Origin: an uncultured Rhodospirillales bacterium
Lineage (GTDB): Bacteria; Pseudomonadota; Alphaproteobacteria; Acetobacterales; Acetobacteraceae
Direction: 5' to 3'
Assembly (NCBI GenBank): GCA_903823665.1
Contig: CAIJTR010000201.1
Coordinates: forward strand, 1 to 45,523
DNA length: 45,523 nucleotides
The position numbers and the translations under genes are program-made. This document shows, in pieces, positions 7,682-17,404 of the stretch. The stretch's first letter is position 1, and the number at the start of each line of letters is the position of its first letter. The notes under the pieces are model-generated. The model worked only from the letters and a program-made list of their open reading frames with translations, had not been told where the DNA came from and searched no databases.

Positions 7682-8691
7682 CGAACCCTCGGATCGAACA
7701 TCTTGTAGGCCGCATCAGCAAACAAATTCAGCGCCATATAGATCAGCCCCACCACCAGCGTGGCCCCCAGCACGGCGTTCATGTCGGCATTCAGCAGAGA
7801 CACCGTGAGGTATTGCCCAAGCCCCGGCCAGGAGAACACCGTCTCCGTCACCACCGCCCCCTCCAGCAGCCCGGCATAGGTCAGCGCCAACACCGTAATC
7901 AGCCGAACTGCAATATTGCCGAACGCATGCCGCCAGATCACCCGCAGCGCCGACAATCCCTTCGCCCGCGCCGTAATGATGTATTCACCCGCCAGCGCAT
8001 CGAGCATGAATGCCCGCGTCATGCGCGCAATGAACGCCATCGAAAAATATGCCAGCACCCCCGCCGGCTGCGCCAAATGCGCCCACGCATCATAAAACGC
8101 ATCCCAATCCCCGGCCCATGCGGTGTCGATGGTCAAGAACCCCGTCACCACCGGGTTCATTCCTTCAAACGCCACATCGGCCCGCCCGGTGCCAGGAGCC
8201 CAATCAAGCGTCGCGTAAAAAATGAGCAGAGACAGCAGAGCCAGCAGGAAAATCGGGATCGAATGACCCGCAAGGCACACCACGCGAATCACCTTGTCGA
8301 TCACGCTGCCCTGCCGCACCGCCGCCAGCACACCCAGCGGCACGCCGATCAGTGTCGCCACAATGATCGCAACCGTCGCCAACTCGATCGTCGCCGGAAA
8401 ATACCGCGCAATGTCCTGCGTCACGAGGTTTGACGACATCACCGAGCGCCCGAGATCGCCATGCAGCAGCCGCCACACATACAGACCAAACTGCACCACC
8501 AGCGGCTGATCCAGCCCAAGCTCCACACGCGTGCGCGCCATCACGTCTTCCGGCGCGTGATCGCCCAGAATGGCGATCAGCGGGTCAATCGGCATCACAC
8601 GGCCGATGAAGAACGTCACGAACACCAGCCCGAACAAGGTCAGCAGCAGGCTCGCAGCGGTCCCCGCGAGCCTGCCGTTGCGTCCGTTCAT
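7678..8691 (-). CDS. ABC transporter permease, DppB/OppB-like
   Basis: A 337-residue inner-membrane permease, partner of the DppC-like protein. The N-terminal hydrophobic helix and FVTFFIGRVMPIDP loop are typical of DppB/OppB, as are LGLDQPLVVQF and the ATPase-contacting stretch EYIITARAKGLSALRVIWRH. It ends with AYKMFDPRVR, the usual C-terminus. About six membrane spans are visible. It overlaps the substrate-binding protein gene by 4 bp. The mid-protein periplasmic loop (about residues 160-210) is somewhat long, which is common in this family. Confidence 0.9.
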   Translation of the reverse strand: MNGRNGRLAGTAASLLLTLFGLVFVTFFIGRVMPIDPLIAILGDHAPEDVMARTRVELGLDQPLVVQFGLYVWRLLHGDLGRSVMSSNLVTQDIARYFPATIELATVAIIVATLIGVPLGVLAAVRQGSVIDKVIRVVCLAGHSIPIFLLALLSLLIFYATLDWAPGTGRADVAFEGMNPVVTGFLTIDTAWAGDWDAFYDAWAHLAQPAGVLAYFSMAFIARMTRAFMLDALAGEYIITARAKGLSALRVIWRHAFGNIAVRLITVLALTYAGLLEGAVVTETVFSWPGLGQYLTVSLLNADMNAVLGATLVVGLIYMALNLFADAAYKMFDPRVR

Positions 8692-10280
8692 GCCTTCTTG
8701 ATGTCGGAGAACTTCGTGAAGTCGGGCAATGCACCAATCACAAAGCCGGAAACGCCCTTACCGAGCGCGGCCGAGGCAATCTTCTGCAGCACCATCGCAA
8801 ACGGGGCACGGTCGGCGAACTTCACCTGCATGTCCTGATACATCTTGATGCGCTTGGCGCTGTCGAGCTCCTTGGTCGCCGCCAAGGACATGTCGTTCAG
8901 CTCCTTGTCCACGTAGTGGCTGCGCCACGCGAGGATCTTGAGCTTGGACGTATCGCTGTCATCCGGGTTCTCGCACCAGGCCTGGCTGTTCGAGTTCGGA
9001 TCGAAATAATCCGTCCCCCAGACCAGAATGGCCAGCTGATGCGTGCGCGCGCGGGTTTTGGTGATCACCTGCTTCTGCTCACCCGGCGTCAGCGTCACCT
9101 TGATGCCAACCGCCGCCAGATCGGCCTGAATGGCCTGCGCGATGTCGCCGTACGGTGCCTGCGAGATATAATCCATCGTGATCGAGAAGCCGTTGGGATA
9201 CCCCGCTTCCGCCAGCAACGCCTTGGCCTTGGCCACGTCCTTGTGGAAGGGCTTTGCCGTCATCGCACCCGGCAGGCCCGGCGGCAGGAAGCCTTGTGCC
9301 ACCACCCATTGATTCGGCGTGATGTTCTTGGCGATGGCGTCATAGTCAATTGCCCATTTGATGGCCTGATGCACCTGCACCTTCTGCAATTCCGGCACGT
9401 TCTGGTTCATGGCGATATACATCGTCGAACCCTGGCCCGACGCCGTGACGGTAAATTCCTTCGCCGCCTTCACCTTGGTCAGCAGATCAGGGGTGAGGTC
9501 ACGCGCAATATCTGCGTCGCCCTTCTGCAGCAGCAACAGCTGCGCCGACGGGTCGGCCACATGGCGGATCGCAACGCGACGAACGCCCGGCTTCACCACC
9601 GAGTGCGGATTGGCATCAATGGTGATGTGATCGCTCGCCACCCACTCTGTCAGCTGGTACGCACCAGCCCCGGCTGAGTGATTCTTCAGCCACGCATTGC
9701 CCAGGTCGCCGCCCACGTCATGCTCCATCACCGTCGCCTTCTCGACGATGGAACCCACAGCGGCGGACAGGCAGAACAGCACAAAGCTCGGTGCCGCAGC
9801 GTCCGGCAGCGTCATCACGAACGTGCCGGGATCCTTCGCCACAAACGCAGCTTCCACATTGTCCTTGGTGAACCCAAACTGGCTGATGATGAAGGCCGGC
9901 GTCTTGTTCAGCTTCACCACACGCTGCAGCGAGAATGCCACGTCCTCCGCCGTCAGCATCTTGCCAGAGGGAAATTTCGCGTTTGTTTTCAGCTTGAACG
10001 TGAAAACCTTGCCGTCCGGACTGATCGTCCAGCTCTCCGCCAGATCGCCGATCACCTGGCTGACATTGGCCGGGTTGGGCGACACGAGACGGCGATAGAC
10101 GTTGGCGTTCACCTCGTTGTTGGTGAACTCATACGCCTCAGCCGGATCGAAGCTGATCACGTCGTCGATCTGCTTGGCCATCACCACCACGCCCGGCGGC
10201 GTCTTGGCCAGCGCCTGTCCCGAGACACCAGCCAGCGGTGCAGCGGCAGTGGCGGCCATAAGCGTACGACGTGTCAGCAT
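8688..10280 (-). CDS. ABC transporter periplasmic substrate-binding protein, SBP family 5
   Basis: A 530-residue solute-binding protein (Pfam SBP_bac_5; DppA/OppA/NikA group) and the first gene of the importer operon. The N-terminus has a twin-arginine-like signal, TRRTLMAATAAAPLAG with cleavage near GQALA, so export may be through Tat. Family signs are ESWTISPDGKVFTFKLK, then KTNAKFPSGKMLTAEDVAFS, and the AKALLAEAGYPNGF region. The start has GGGAG six or seven bases upstream. Short ATPases in the operon resemble nickel or glutathione-type systems, but the linked amide/ester hydrolase argues for a peptide-like or acylated organic substrate; the ligand is not predictable here. Confidence 0.9.
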   Translation of the reverse strand: MLTRRTLMAATAAAPLAGVSGQALAKTPPGVVVMAKQIDDVISFDPAEAYEFTNNEVNANVYRRLVSPNPANVSQVIGDLAESWTISPDGKVFTFKLKTNAKFPSGKMLTAEDVAFSLQRVVKLNKTPAFIISQFGFTKDNVEAAFVAKDPGTFVMTLPDAAAPSFVLFCLSAAVGSIVEKATVMEHDVGGDLGNAWLKNHSAGAGAYQLTEWVASDHITIDANPHSVVKPGVRRVAIRHVADPSAQLLLLQKGDADIARDLTPDLLTKVKAAKEFTVTASGQGSTMYIAMNQNVPELQKVQVHQAIKWAIDYDAIAKNITPNQWVVAQGFLPPGLPGAMTAKPFHKDVAKAKALLAEAGYPNGFSITMDYISQAPYGDIAQAIQADLAAVGIKVTLTPGEQKQVITKTRARTHQLAILVWGTDYFDPNSNSQAWCENPDDSDTSKLKILAWRSHYVDKELNDMSLAATKELDSAKRIKMYQDMQVKFADRAPFAMVLQKIASAALGKGVSGFVIGALPDFTKFSDIKKA

Positions 10281-10360
10281 TGCAGGTCTCCCATGTTCAA
10301 GATCGGGAGGATAGGCACGAAACTACCCAGAGGTGAAGCGGTCCACTGCGTCGAACAAGT

Positions 10361-11215
10361 CTAAAGCACGTAACTGACGCCCGAAATCATCAGCGCCACG
10401 TTCACGACCCGTGCAAATTGAACATCAGACAACCTGCGATAAAACGCCATGCCAATCGTGGTGCCCAGCAGAGAAGCCGGAAGGAAGAGAATGTTACCCA
10501 TGTTAAAACCACCACCATCGCCCTGATGCGCCACACTGATCGCAACCAGCGCTATAATTTGCATCATTAAAATGAACGGCTGAAACAGGGCCCGCTGACG
10601 GGATTTCTCCCACCCCTTCATGGCGCACCACGGCACCAGTATAGCACTTGGAAACCCGGTCGCTCCACCCACCACCCCGCTCAGCAGCCCCACCGCCGCA
10701 TCGACACGCGGATAGGTGCCGCGCAATACAAGAGGTCGCCGTACAAGCATAAATATCGAATATGCAAGCAGAAATAGTCCAAGGGCCGTCGTGTAAACAG
10801 AGCGATCAGTGTGCAGCAGAAGCCACACCCCAAGGCCCACCCCAATCGCCCCTGTCACAACAAAATTTGCAAGCCCTTGCCAATCAATGATGTGGCGCAA
10901 CGCCCAGGCCATCGTAGCCTGATTGAAGACGCTGCAAAGCATGATGATCTGCACGACACGAACCGTATCTTGTGACAGATGAAACAGAATGCCGCCGGCA
11001 ATCGCACCAAAAGCAAATCCCGCAACACTGGAAGCACACGCCGCTGCCGCAATAGCGATCATAAAAACAAGGCTAGATCCGGTAGGGTCATCACGCAACA
11101 TTACAGCACCGCAGACAAGGCATCCAAGCGCCAAGGCCAAACCGCCAAGTGAAACAAGCTCCAAACGCGCGCCAAAAGCAGCCACGGGACCAATTAAACG
11201 ACCAAATATTAACAT
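10361..11215 (-). CDS. Sulfite exporter TauE/SafE family protein
   Basis: A 284-residue integral membrane protein of the TauE/SafE family (Pfam PF01925), small anion or organosulfur exporters. About eight hydrophobic spans are visible, and the second half has the family repeat GLLSGVVGGATGFPSAILVP followed by QRALFQPFILMM. The start is supported by AGGAG about eight bases before the ATG; the first span is preceded by a short extra stretch compared with 250-residue relatives. It lies on the same strand as the beta-propeller and anion ABC genes, 227 bp downstream. Export of sulfite or an organic sulfonate by-product is the family expectation only. Confidence 0.85.
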   Translation of the reverse strand: MLIFGRLIGPVAAFGARLELVSLGGLALALGCLVCGAVMLRDDPTGSSLVFMIAIAAAACASSVAGFAFGAIAGGILFHLSQDTVRVVQIIMLCSVFNQATMAWALRHIIDWQGLANFVVTGAIGVGLGVWLLLHTDRSVYTTALGLFLLAYSIFMLVRRPLVLRGTYPRVDAAVGLLSGVVGGATGFPSAILVPWCAMKGWEKSRQRALFQPFILMMQIIALVAISVAHQGDGGGFNMGNILFLPASLLGTTIGMAFYRRLSDVQFARVVNVALMISGVSYVL

Positions 11216-11442
11216 GATCTGCTCCTAAATACGGATGCAGGCACAGCATTTACAAAATAAGATACGCAGGGCTTATTGAGTTTTATGAATCGGAAGGAAG
11301 ATAGCAGTATCGCGATCATCAGACACGAGGATCATGACGGAATCTATCTGGAAATGTCCACGTACATTTTCACTCAAGTCAGCCCCGCACGACACAACGA
11401 CAAGATCCATAGTCGCAGCGGGGCCTGGAGGGAACGAAGCGG

Positions 11443-12510
11443 CTACTTGCCGAAAGTCAAAACACGGAACGTGTTTGGAAATACCGTATTGAGATAATAC
11501 GGAGAAACCGCAGTGAGGATCTTCTTACTGGTGTCCGAAGATCCTTCGGCGGTGATCGAATACAGCCGATCCCCGGCCGTGTTGATCGCCAGAACCTTCA
11601 CCCAAGCCTGAGTGCCCAGCGTTTCCAAAACCTTATAGCTGTCCGGCCCCGTCTGCTCGATCACGCTCAGGTTGGCGTTCACCCCGTTCGCACTGAACAG
11701 GCGATGTGTGGCGGCGTGATAAATCATGCTGTCAGAGCCACCGCCAATCTCCGTGCTGAACACCAGCGCACCGGTATCAGCATTCAGCACCACCATCGCG
11801 GGCTTCACCGTCGCACTGCCGCGGCACGATGCGAACAGGCGATGGCCTACGACATCGACCGCAATCCCAGTCGGCTTGGCACAGACGGGTGCCGCAAACT
11901 CTCCGACCACCGTCAGCGCCTTCGTGTCGAGCACATAGATCACGTCGCGGTCCTGGCCTGCGAGATAGAACCGGCCCGCACCATCAGCCACTGCCCCCTC
12001 TGCCTTGCGGGTGGCAACCTTGATATGGCCCACATCCTTCAATGTCGCCGCATCAACAACGATAAGCTCGGTGCCATCCTTGTCCGGCTCCACATTGAAG
12101 ACAAAGCGCTTGCTCGCCGGATCGTAATGGCTGGTGTCGATACCGTCAGCGATCTTGACCGAAGGCTGCGCTGCCAGTGTGGAGAGCTTGAACGGCGTGT
12201 AGGTGCCATCCTCATTGTTGGAGACGCCAAGATCGAATTCCGGCGCGAAGGCGGCACCATCGGCGCTGTGCGATGCCGTATCACCGACCACACCGACCAG
12301 CTTGTTGGTGACCGGGTCGAACACCTGCAAGCCCTCTTTGCGATGGCCAATATAGAGTTTGTTGGTGGTCGCTTCGAGCGCCACATAATCCCAGGTCGAG
12401 GTCTTGCTCTCAATCGGAGTGCTCGAAACCAGATGCCAACCATCGAATGCCAATGCAGGCGATGCGGTCAGCAGCAAAGCTGCAAGCAGGGCGGATGCTT
12501 TTTGATGCAT
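11443..12510 (-). CDS. Exported YncE/YVTN-type beta-propeller protein
   Basis: A 355-residue periplasmic protein with a clear signal peptide (MHQKASALLAALLLTASPAL, cleaved near ALAF). The mature part is a series of about 40-45 residue blades in which phrases such as NKLYIGHRKEGLQVFDP, GAGRFYLAGQDRDVIYVLD and HRLFASCRGSA recur, as in seven-bladed YncE-like propellers. The start at 12510 is chosen over an ATG five codons earlier because those five codons contain a GGGGAAAG ribosome binding site. The gene lies 44 bp after the ABC ATPase gene, in the place where a substrate-binding protein would be expected. Function unknown; a ligand-sensing or binding partner of the transporter is a speculation from position. 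Confidence 0.75.
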   Translation of the reverse strand: MHQKASALLAALLLTASPALAFDGWHLVSSTPIESKTSTWDYVALEATTNKLYIGHRKEGLQVFDPVTNKLVGVVGDTASHSADGAAFAPEFDLGVSNNEDGTYTPFKLSTLAAQPSVKIADGIDTSHYDPASKRFVFNVEPDKDGTELIVVDAATLKDVGHIKVATRKAEGAVADGAGRFYLAGQDRDVIYVLDTKALTVVGEFAAPVCAKPTGIAVDVVGHRLFASCRGSATVKPAMVVLNADTGALVFSTEIGGGSDSMIYHAATHRLFSANGVNANLSVIEQTGPDSYKVLETLGTQAWVKVLAINTAGDRLYSITAEGSSDTSKKILTAVSPYYLNTVFPNTFRVLTFGK

Positions 12511-12554
12511 TTTTTCTTTCCCCATAGAGAGCGCAGATACCGCGCGGGGAAACC

Positions 12555-13877
12555 TTAACCGGTCGTATCGATATCCTCTAGGCTAAACTGTGCCGCTTCC
12601 TCGTCGTAGCTGAACAGCTCCGCGTAACGGCCCCAGGCAATCGCCGTGCGCAGCGTATCCTCGGCGTAGTCAGGGGACATATGGTCCTCCAGCTCATCGC
12701 GGAACCGCACAGCGGAGGCACGGTGGTTCCAACGCTCATCCAGCGTCCGCCGGATTGCGGCCACCAGCGGCACATGCGCGCGCAATGCCGCAGCGAAGAT
12801 ATCCTTACGGCCGTCCGTATCAGCATGAGCGAAAGCCATGCCGGCCTCGGTCAGATGCAAATCACCATCAGCCAATTCGCCCAGACGCAACAATTGCAGC
12901 GCCTCGCCCATCGGCAGCAATTCATCCGCCTCCAGCTGCAACACCGCTGCCAGCGCCGGCAGGTCCGCCTTGCCGTCATACGGCGCTTGCGCCAGGGCCT
13001 CGATCAAACCGGCCATCAGATTGGTTGAAACCGGGGCCAGCGGGGTTGCAAACCCAGCCTCTGCCGACGGCGTCGGGACGGCGGATGCGTGCACCACCGG
13101 TCTGCGCGTCATCAGCGCATAGATATCGTCCACCAGCTGCCGGAACGCCGGCTCGTTGCGGTTGCGCGGATGCGGCAACGGAACCGCCAACTCGCTGGCC
13201 ACACGGCCCGGATTGGACGAGAACACCAAAATGCGGTCACACATCAGCACCGCCTCCTCAATGTTGTGCGTCACCATCAAGATCGACTTGATCGGAAGCT
13301 TTCCCTCCGACCACAACTCGACCAAATCGGTGCGCAGCGTTTCGGCAGTCAACACGTCGAGTGCTGAGAACGGCTCATCCATCAGCAGCAGATCGGGATG
13401 CACCACCAGCGCCCGCGCCAGCCCCACACGCTGCCGCATCCCGCCGGACAGCTCCTTCGGATAGGCGCTCTCATAGCCGCCCAGGCCGATCAGATCGATC
13501 GCAGCCTCCGCCCGCTTCTCCCGCTCAGCCTTCGGCACCCCCTGCGCCTCAAGCCCAAGCTCCACGTTCTCATCCACCGTCAGCCACGGGAACAAGGCAA
13601 AGCTCTGGAACACCATCGCCACGCCGTCAGCCGGGCCATGCAGATCCTTGCCGCGCCACTTCACGGAGCCAGCGGTTGGCGTGAGCAAGCCGGAGACGAT
13701 CCGCAGCAGCGTCGATTTGCCCGACCCAGAGCGACCAAGCAGGCCTACAATCTCACCCGTGTGCAGCGTGAGGTTCACGTCATCCAGAACCAGCAGGTCA
13801 GATGAGCTGTCCTTGTGGTAAGATTGGCGGCAGCCGGTGATCTCAACCAGCTTGGTCTGCGCGATGGAGCCATCCAT
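12555..13877 (-). CDS. NitT/TauT-type ABC ATPase with C-terminal AAA-associated domain
   Basis: A 440-residue ATPase. Residues about 10-265 form an ABC domain of the nitrate/sulfonate/taurine group: Walker A GRSGSGKST, signature LSGGMRQRVGLARAL, Walker B LLMDEPFSALD. Residues about 285-435 form a separate helical domain matching the AAA-associated C-terminal domain (Pfam PF09821, as recalled) found on ATPases that accompany duplicated-permease anion transporters; it may regulate ATPase activity. A GGGACG lies upstream of the ATG. It is 30 bp downstream of its permease gene. Confidence 0.85.
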   Translation of the reverse strand: MDGSIAQTKLVEITGCRQSYHKDSSSDLLVLDDVNLTLHTGEIVGLLGRSGSGKSTLLRIVSGLLTPTAGSVKWRGKDLHGPADGVAMVFQSFALFPWLTVDENVELGLEAQGVPKAEREKRAEAAIDLIGLGGYESAYPKELSGGMRQRVGLARALVVHPDLLLMDEPFSALDVLTAETLRTDLVELWSEGKLPIKSILMVTHNIEEAVLMCDRILVFSSNPGRVASELAVPLPHPRNRNEPAFRQLVDDIYALMTRRPVVHASAVPTPSAEAGFATPLAPVSTNLMAGLIEALAQAPYDGKADLPALAAVLQLEADELLPMGEALQLLRLGELADGDLHLTEAGMAFAHADTDGRKDIFAAALRAHVPLVAAIRRTLDERWNHRASAVRFRDELEDHMSPDYAEDTLRTAIAWGRYAELFSYDEEAAQFSLEDIDTTG

Positions 13878-13907
13878 GGTGATCGTCCCAGTTGCTTATA
13901 ATGCGGG

Positions 13908-15632
13908 TCAGAGCGTCAGACGACGTGTGGAGTAGGCATAAAGCGGCCGCCACAACACCTTGTTAAAGAACAGCACGAAGGCCGACATCATCGCCACGCC
14001 AAGCACCACATGGGCAAAATTGCCCTCCTCGGTGGCTCTTGCGATGTACGAACCAAGCCCGTGCGCCACCAACTTGCTATCACCCCAGCTCGCCACCTCG
14101 GCCACAATCGCAGCGTTCCAGGAGCCACCGGATGCCGTGATCGCTCCGGTGATGAAGTACGGCAGAATGCCGGGAATGATCACCCGCCGCCACCACAGCC
14201 AGCCGCCGACATGGAAATTCTTTGACGCTTCAAGCAGGTCGCCCGGAAACGCCGAGGCTCCGGCGATCACGTTGAACAATATATACCACTGCGTCCCCAG
14301 GATCATCAGCGGAGTCAGCCAGATGTCTGAACTGCCATGGAACTTCACGATCAGGATCACAAAGATCGGGAAGAACAGGTTCGCCGGAAAGGCCGCGGCG
14401 AACTGCACCACCACCTGCACCCGGCGTGCCCAATCCGGACGCAGTCCGATATACACCCCAATCGGTACCCAAAGCAGGGTCGCCAACGCGATCATCACGA
14501 ACACCCGCACCATGGTGAACAGCCCCAGCACGAACGTCTCGAGCAGATCGCTCCAGCCGACATCGTGCGAGGTGACGTAATCAAAAATCGCCAAAAGCGC
14601 TGCAGCCGTTACCAGGCCCGCCGCGAGGAAGAACAGCGCATCGCCAAAGCGCGACGGTGCGCGTGGAGCCTTGTCCGGCTTGGAGGCGGATTGCAGTCGC
14701 ATGGCTCCGAGCCGAGCGAAGACGCCGCTCAGCCAGTCGCCAGCCAATTGCAGCACGCGTGTCCGGCGCAGCAGCTTCAGAACCCATGGGTCCTCGCCCA
14801 CAGCACCCGCCGTCAACTCAACGCGGAACTTCGCCGACCACGCCACCAGCGGGCGGAACAGCAATTGGTCATAGGCAAGAATGACCACGAACATCGCCAA
14901 AATCGCCCACCAAATGGCAGTCATGCTGCGCTGGTCGAGGGCTGTAGAAACATAGCTGCCAATGCCCGGCAGCTTCCAGTTCTGATCGCCCAGCGAGATC
15001 GCCTCAGACGCGACAACGAAGAACCAGCCGCCGGACATCGAAAGCATCATGTTCCACACCAGACCCGGCATGGCGAAAGGCACTTCAAGCTTCCAAAATC
15101 GCTGCCAGCCGGAAAGGCGATAGGCGCGCGTGGCCTCCACCAGATCGGCCGGCAGCGTCGTCAGCGACTGATACATGGAAAACGCCATGTTCCAGGCCTG
15201 GCTGGTGAACACCGCAAAAATCGCTGCCAGCTCAAGCCCAGCCACCTTGCCAGGGAAAAGCGACATGAAGAAAGCAGTGGTGAACGTCAGGAACCCCAGG
15301 ATCGGTACCGACTGCAGAATGTCGAGAATGGGGATCAACACCAGCCCGGCGCGTCGGCTTTTTGCAGCCAGCGGGGCCACGGTGAACGTGAAAACCAGCG
15401 AGGCAAATAGCGCCGCAAACATCCGCATGGTGGTGCGCAGCGCATAAACCGGCAGGTTATACGGATCGAGGGTCACCACCGTCGCCTGAGGCGCGTCGAG
15501 CGGCTGGAACGTGGCCGGGCTCACACGGACCAGCGCAATCAGGCCAGCCAGAACGCAGGCCGCCGCCAGCACGTCCCAAACATTGGGAAGACGTCGCGCA
15601 GCCGTAAGGGAGGCGGGGATGGGCTTTGACAT
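13908..15632 (-). CDS. Duplicated ABC anion-type transporter permease
   Basis: A 574-residue inner-membrane protein built from two consecutive BPD permease domains, one at about residues 70-270 and one at about 345-560, each with around six spans. This matches the duplicated permease component of anion-type ABC systems (COG4986 as recalled), so one polypeptide forms the whole channel. ATPase-contact loops are visible in both halves: ADLVEATRAYRLSGWQRFWK in the first and GDLLEASKNFHVGGWLWWRR in the second. No substrate-binding protein is encoded nearby. The substrate is unknown; neighbours (TauE/SafE) hint at a sulfur-containing anion, which is weak inference. Confidence 0.85.
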   Translation of the reverse strand: MSKPIPASLTAARRLPNVWDVLAAACVLAGLIALVRVSPATFQPLDAPQATVVTLDPYNLPVYALRTTMRMFAALFASLVFTFTVAPLAAKSRRAGLVLIPILDILQSVPILGFLTFTTAFFMSLFPGKVAGLELAAIFAVFTSQAWNMAFSMYQSLTTLPADLVEATRAYRLSGWQRFWKLEVPFAMPGLVWNMMLSMSGGWFFVVASEAISLGDQNWKLPGIGSYVSTALDQRSMTAIWWAILAMFVVILAYDQLLFRPLVAWSAKFRVELTAGAVGEDPWVLKLLRRTRVLQLAGDWLSGVFARLGAMRLQSASKPDKAPRAPSRFGDALFFLAAGLVTAAALLAIFDYVTSHDVGWSDLLETFVLGLFTMVRVFVMIALATLLWVPIGVYIGLRPDWARRVQVVVQFAAAFPANLFFPIFVILIVKFHGSSDIWLTPLMILGTQWYILFNVIAGASAFPGDLLEASKNFHVGGWLWWRRVIIPGILPYFITGAITASGGSWNAAIVAEVASWGDSKLVAHGLGSYIARATEEGNFAHVVLGVAMMSAFVLFFNKVLWRPLYAYSTRRLTL

Positions 15633-15749
15633 CGATCAGGTCCCGGATCGCGCTTTTATAAAACAAGCCCCACGGGCATTGCAGGGCCTTAACCCTTTAG
15701 TACTGGCCTGTCACCCCTATCGCGCGTGGCGATTTCGTGACGCTGGAGA

Positions 15750-16202
15750 CTAGGACTTCACGCCAGTGCTTCCGAACCCGCCGGCACCGCGCGCGGTGTC
15801 ATCCAGCGTCTCGGCCTCCTGCCAAACAGCACGCATAACGGGGGCAAGAACCGCCTGCGCGATCCGCATGCCGCGACTGACAACAAATCGCACGTCCCCG
15901 GCGTTGAGCATGATGATGCCAATCTCGCCGCGATAATCCTCGTCAATGGTGCCAGGGCTGTTCGCCAGCATGATGCCGGATTTCAGTGCCAGCCCCGACC
16001 GCGGACGAACCTGCAGCTCATGCCCGGCAGGCAACGCCACGCAGAGGCCGGTCGGGATCAACGCTCGCTTGCCCGGCTCGATCGTCACGTCTTCATTCAC
16101 CGCCGCCAGCAAATCCATGCCCGCCGCACCAGCCGTGGCATAGGCCGGAAGCTCCAAACCGTGTGCATGCGCCAAACGAACGACGCGAATAGCAATGCTC
16201 AT
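15750..16202 (-). CDS. dut: Deoxyuridine 5'-triphosphate nucleotidohydrolase (dUTPase)
   Basis: Trimeric dUTPase that hydrolyses dUTP to dUMP and pyrophosphate, keeping uracil out of DNA and feeding dTMP synthesis. The 150-residue protein has all the motifs: AGMDL (motif 1), PRSGLALK (2), [12 protein letters not shown] with the catalytic Asp (3), RIAQAVLAP (4) and [10 protein letters not shown], the P-loop-like tail that closes over the substrate (5). An open frame extends 22 codons further upstream, but the start at 16202 gives the normal length and a 4-bp ATGA overlap with coaBC, so the two genes are translationally coupled. Confidence 0.97.
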   Translation of the reverse strand: MSIAIRVVRLAHAHGLELPAYATAGAAGMDLLAAVNEDVTIEPGKRALIPTGLCVALPAGHELQVRPRSGLALKSGIMLANSPGTIDEDYRGEIGIIMLNAGDVRFVVSRGMRIAQAVLAPVMRAVWQEAETLDDTARGAGGFGSTGVKS

Positions 16203-17404
16203 GTCAAAGCTTCCGCAATGCGCTGTGCCAGCCGCGCAGCAACTTCGGTTTTCGCAAGCTCCGGCCACGTCTCAACGCCGTCGGCGGTGACCAGATGCAC
16301 CTCGTTGCGCAGCCCGCCCATCACGTGGCTCCCCTCGCCCACATTGTTCGCGACAATCCAGTCACACCCCTTCCTCGCCCGCTTCGCCTGAGCATTGGCC
16401 ACAAGATCGTTCGTCTCAGCCGCAAACCCCACCACCAGACGAGGACGCGGCGTGCCTTGGGAGATGGTGGCAAGAATATCCGGGTTGGTGGTGAGCTTCA
16501 GTTCCGGCGGCGCACCACCAGGAACTTTTTTGAGCTTCAGTGTCGCCAGCTCCGTCCGCCAATCGGCCACTGCGGCCGCGAACACAGCAACATCAGCAGG
16601 CAACGCAGCCGCACAGGCCACCAGCATCTCAGCCGCCGTCTCGACAGGGCGGAGATCAACACCGGCGGGCGTCGGAATTTCAACGGGCCCGCTCACCAGC
16701 GTCACCCGCGCGCCAAGCGCCGCAAGTGCTCCGGCAATCGCATGCCCCTGCCGCCCCGAACTGCGATTGGCGATGTAGCGCACCGGATCAATCGGCTCGT
16801 GCGTTGGCCCGCTCGTCACCAGCACATGCCGGCCAGCCAGCGGTCGCTTGCCCAACAACAGCGCCTCAATGGCCGCGACGATCACGGGCGGCTCAGCCAG
16901 CCTCCCGAAGCCAAACTCGTTGCACGCCATCGGCCCCTCATCCGGACCCACTACGGCCACACCGCGGGAGACCAGCGTCGCCGTATTCGCCTGCGTCGCC
17001 GGGTGCTCCCACATCCGAACATTCATCGCAGGAGCCACCAGCACCGGTTTGTCGGTCGCCAGCAGAACGGTGCTGGCAAGGTCAGACGCCATTCCACTAG
17101 CCATTTTCGCCAAAATATCCGCCGATGCCGGGGCCACCACGATGAGATCGGCGGTGCGGCTGAGCTGAATGTGGCCCATTTCGCTCTCGTCCGTCAGCGA
17201 AAACAGCTCGGTATAAACCTTCGTCTCGCTCAGTGCCTGCAACGACAAGGGCGTCACGAACTCAGCGCCACCCTTCGTCAACACACATGTCACCCACGCG
17301 CCGGATTTGCGCAGCAGGCGGATCAGTTCCAGCGATTTATAAGCCGCAATCCCACCGCTCACGATCAGCAGAATGCGCTTATGCTGCAGTCTCAAAGTCG
17401 CCAT
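16199..17404 (-). CDS. coaBC: Bifunctional phosphopantothenoylcysteine decarboxylase / phosphopantothenate-cysteine ligase
   Basis: Two steps of coenzyme A synthesis in one 401-residue protein. The N-terminal CoaC half (about 1-190) is an FMN flavoprotein: [16 protein letters not shown], the catalytic His in [26 protein letters not shown] and the substrate-clamp [10 protein letters not shown] with its active Cys. The C-terminal CoaB half (about 190-401) has [20 protein letters not shown] and uses CTP to ligate cysteine. Both halves appear intact. The gene overlaps ubiE by 13 bp and dut by 4 bp, forming a tight housekeeping operon ubiE-coaBC-dut. Confidence 0.96.
   Translation of the reverse strand: MATLRLQHKRILLIVSGGIAAYKSLELIRLLRKSGAWVTCVLTKGGAEFVTPLSLQALSETKVYTELFSLTDESEMGHIQLSRTADLIVVAPASADILAKMASGMASDLASTVLLATDKPVLVAPAMNVRMWEHPATQANTATLVSRGVAVVGPDEGPMACNEFGFGRLAEPPVIVAAIEALLLGKRPLAGRHVLVTSGPTHEPIDPVRYIANRSSGRQGHAIAGALAALGARVTLVSGPVEIPTPAGVDLRPVETAAEMLVACAAALPADVAVFAAAVADWRTELATLKLKKVPGGAPPELKLTTNPDILATISQGTPRPRLVVGFAAETNDLVANAQAKRARKGCDWIVANNVGEGSHVMGGLRNEVHLVTADGVETWPELAKTEVAARLAQRIAEALT

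Noticed and set aside
11276-11497. Possible 73-residue plus-strand gene before the beta-propeller region
   Set aside because: No family resemblance and no clear ribosome binding site; overlaps the end of the propeller gene. The 227-bp gap 11216-11442 holds no other candidate.
14337-15410. 357-codon plus-strand frame over the duplicated permease
   Set aside because: Low-complexity polar sequence; the reverse strand has membrane spans and family loops.
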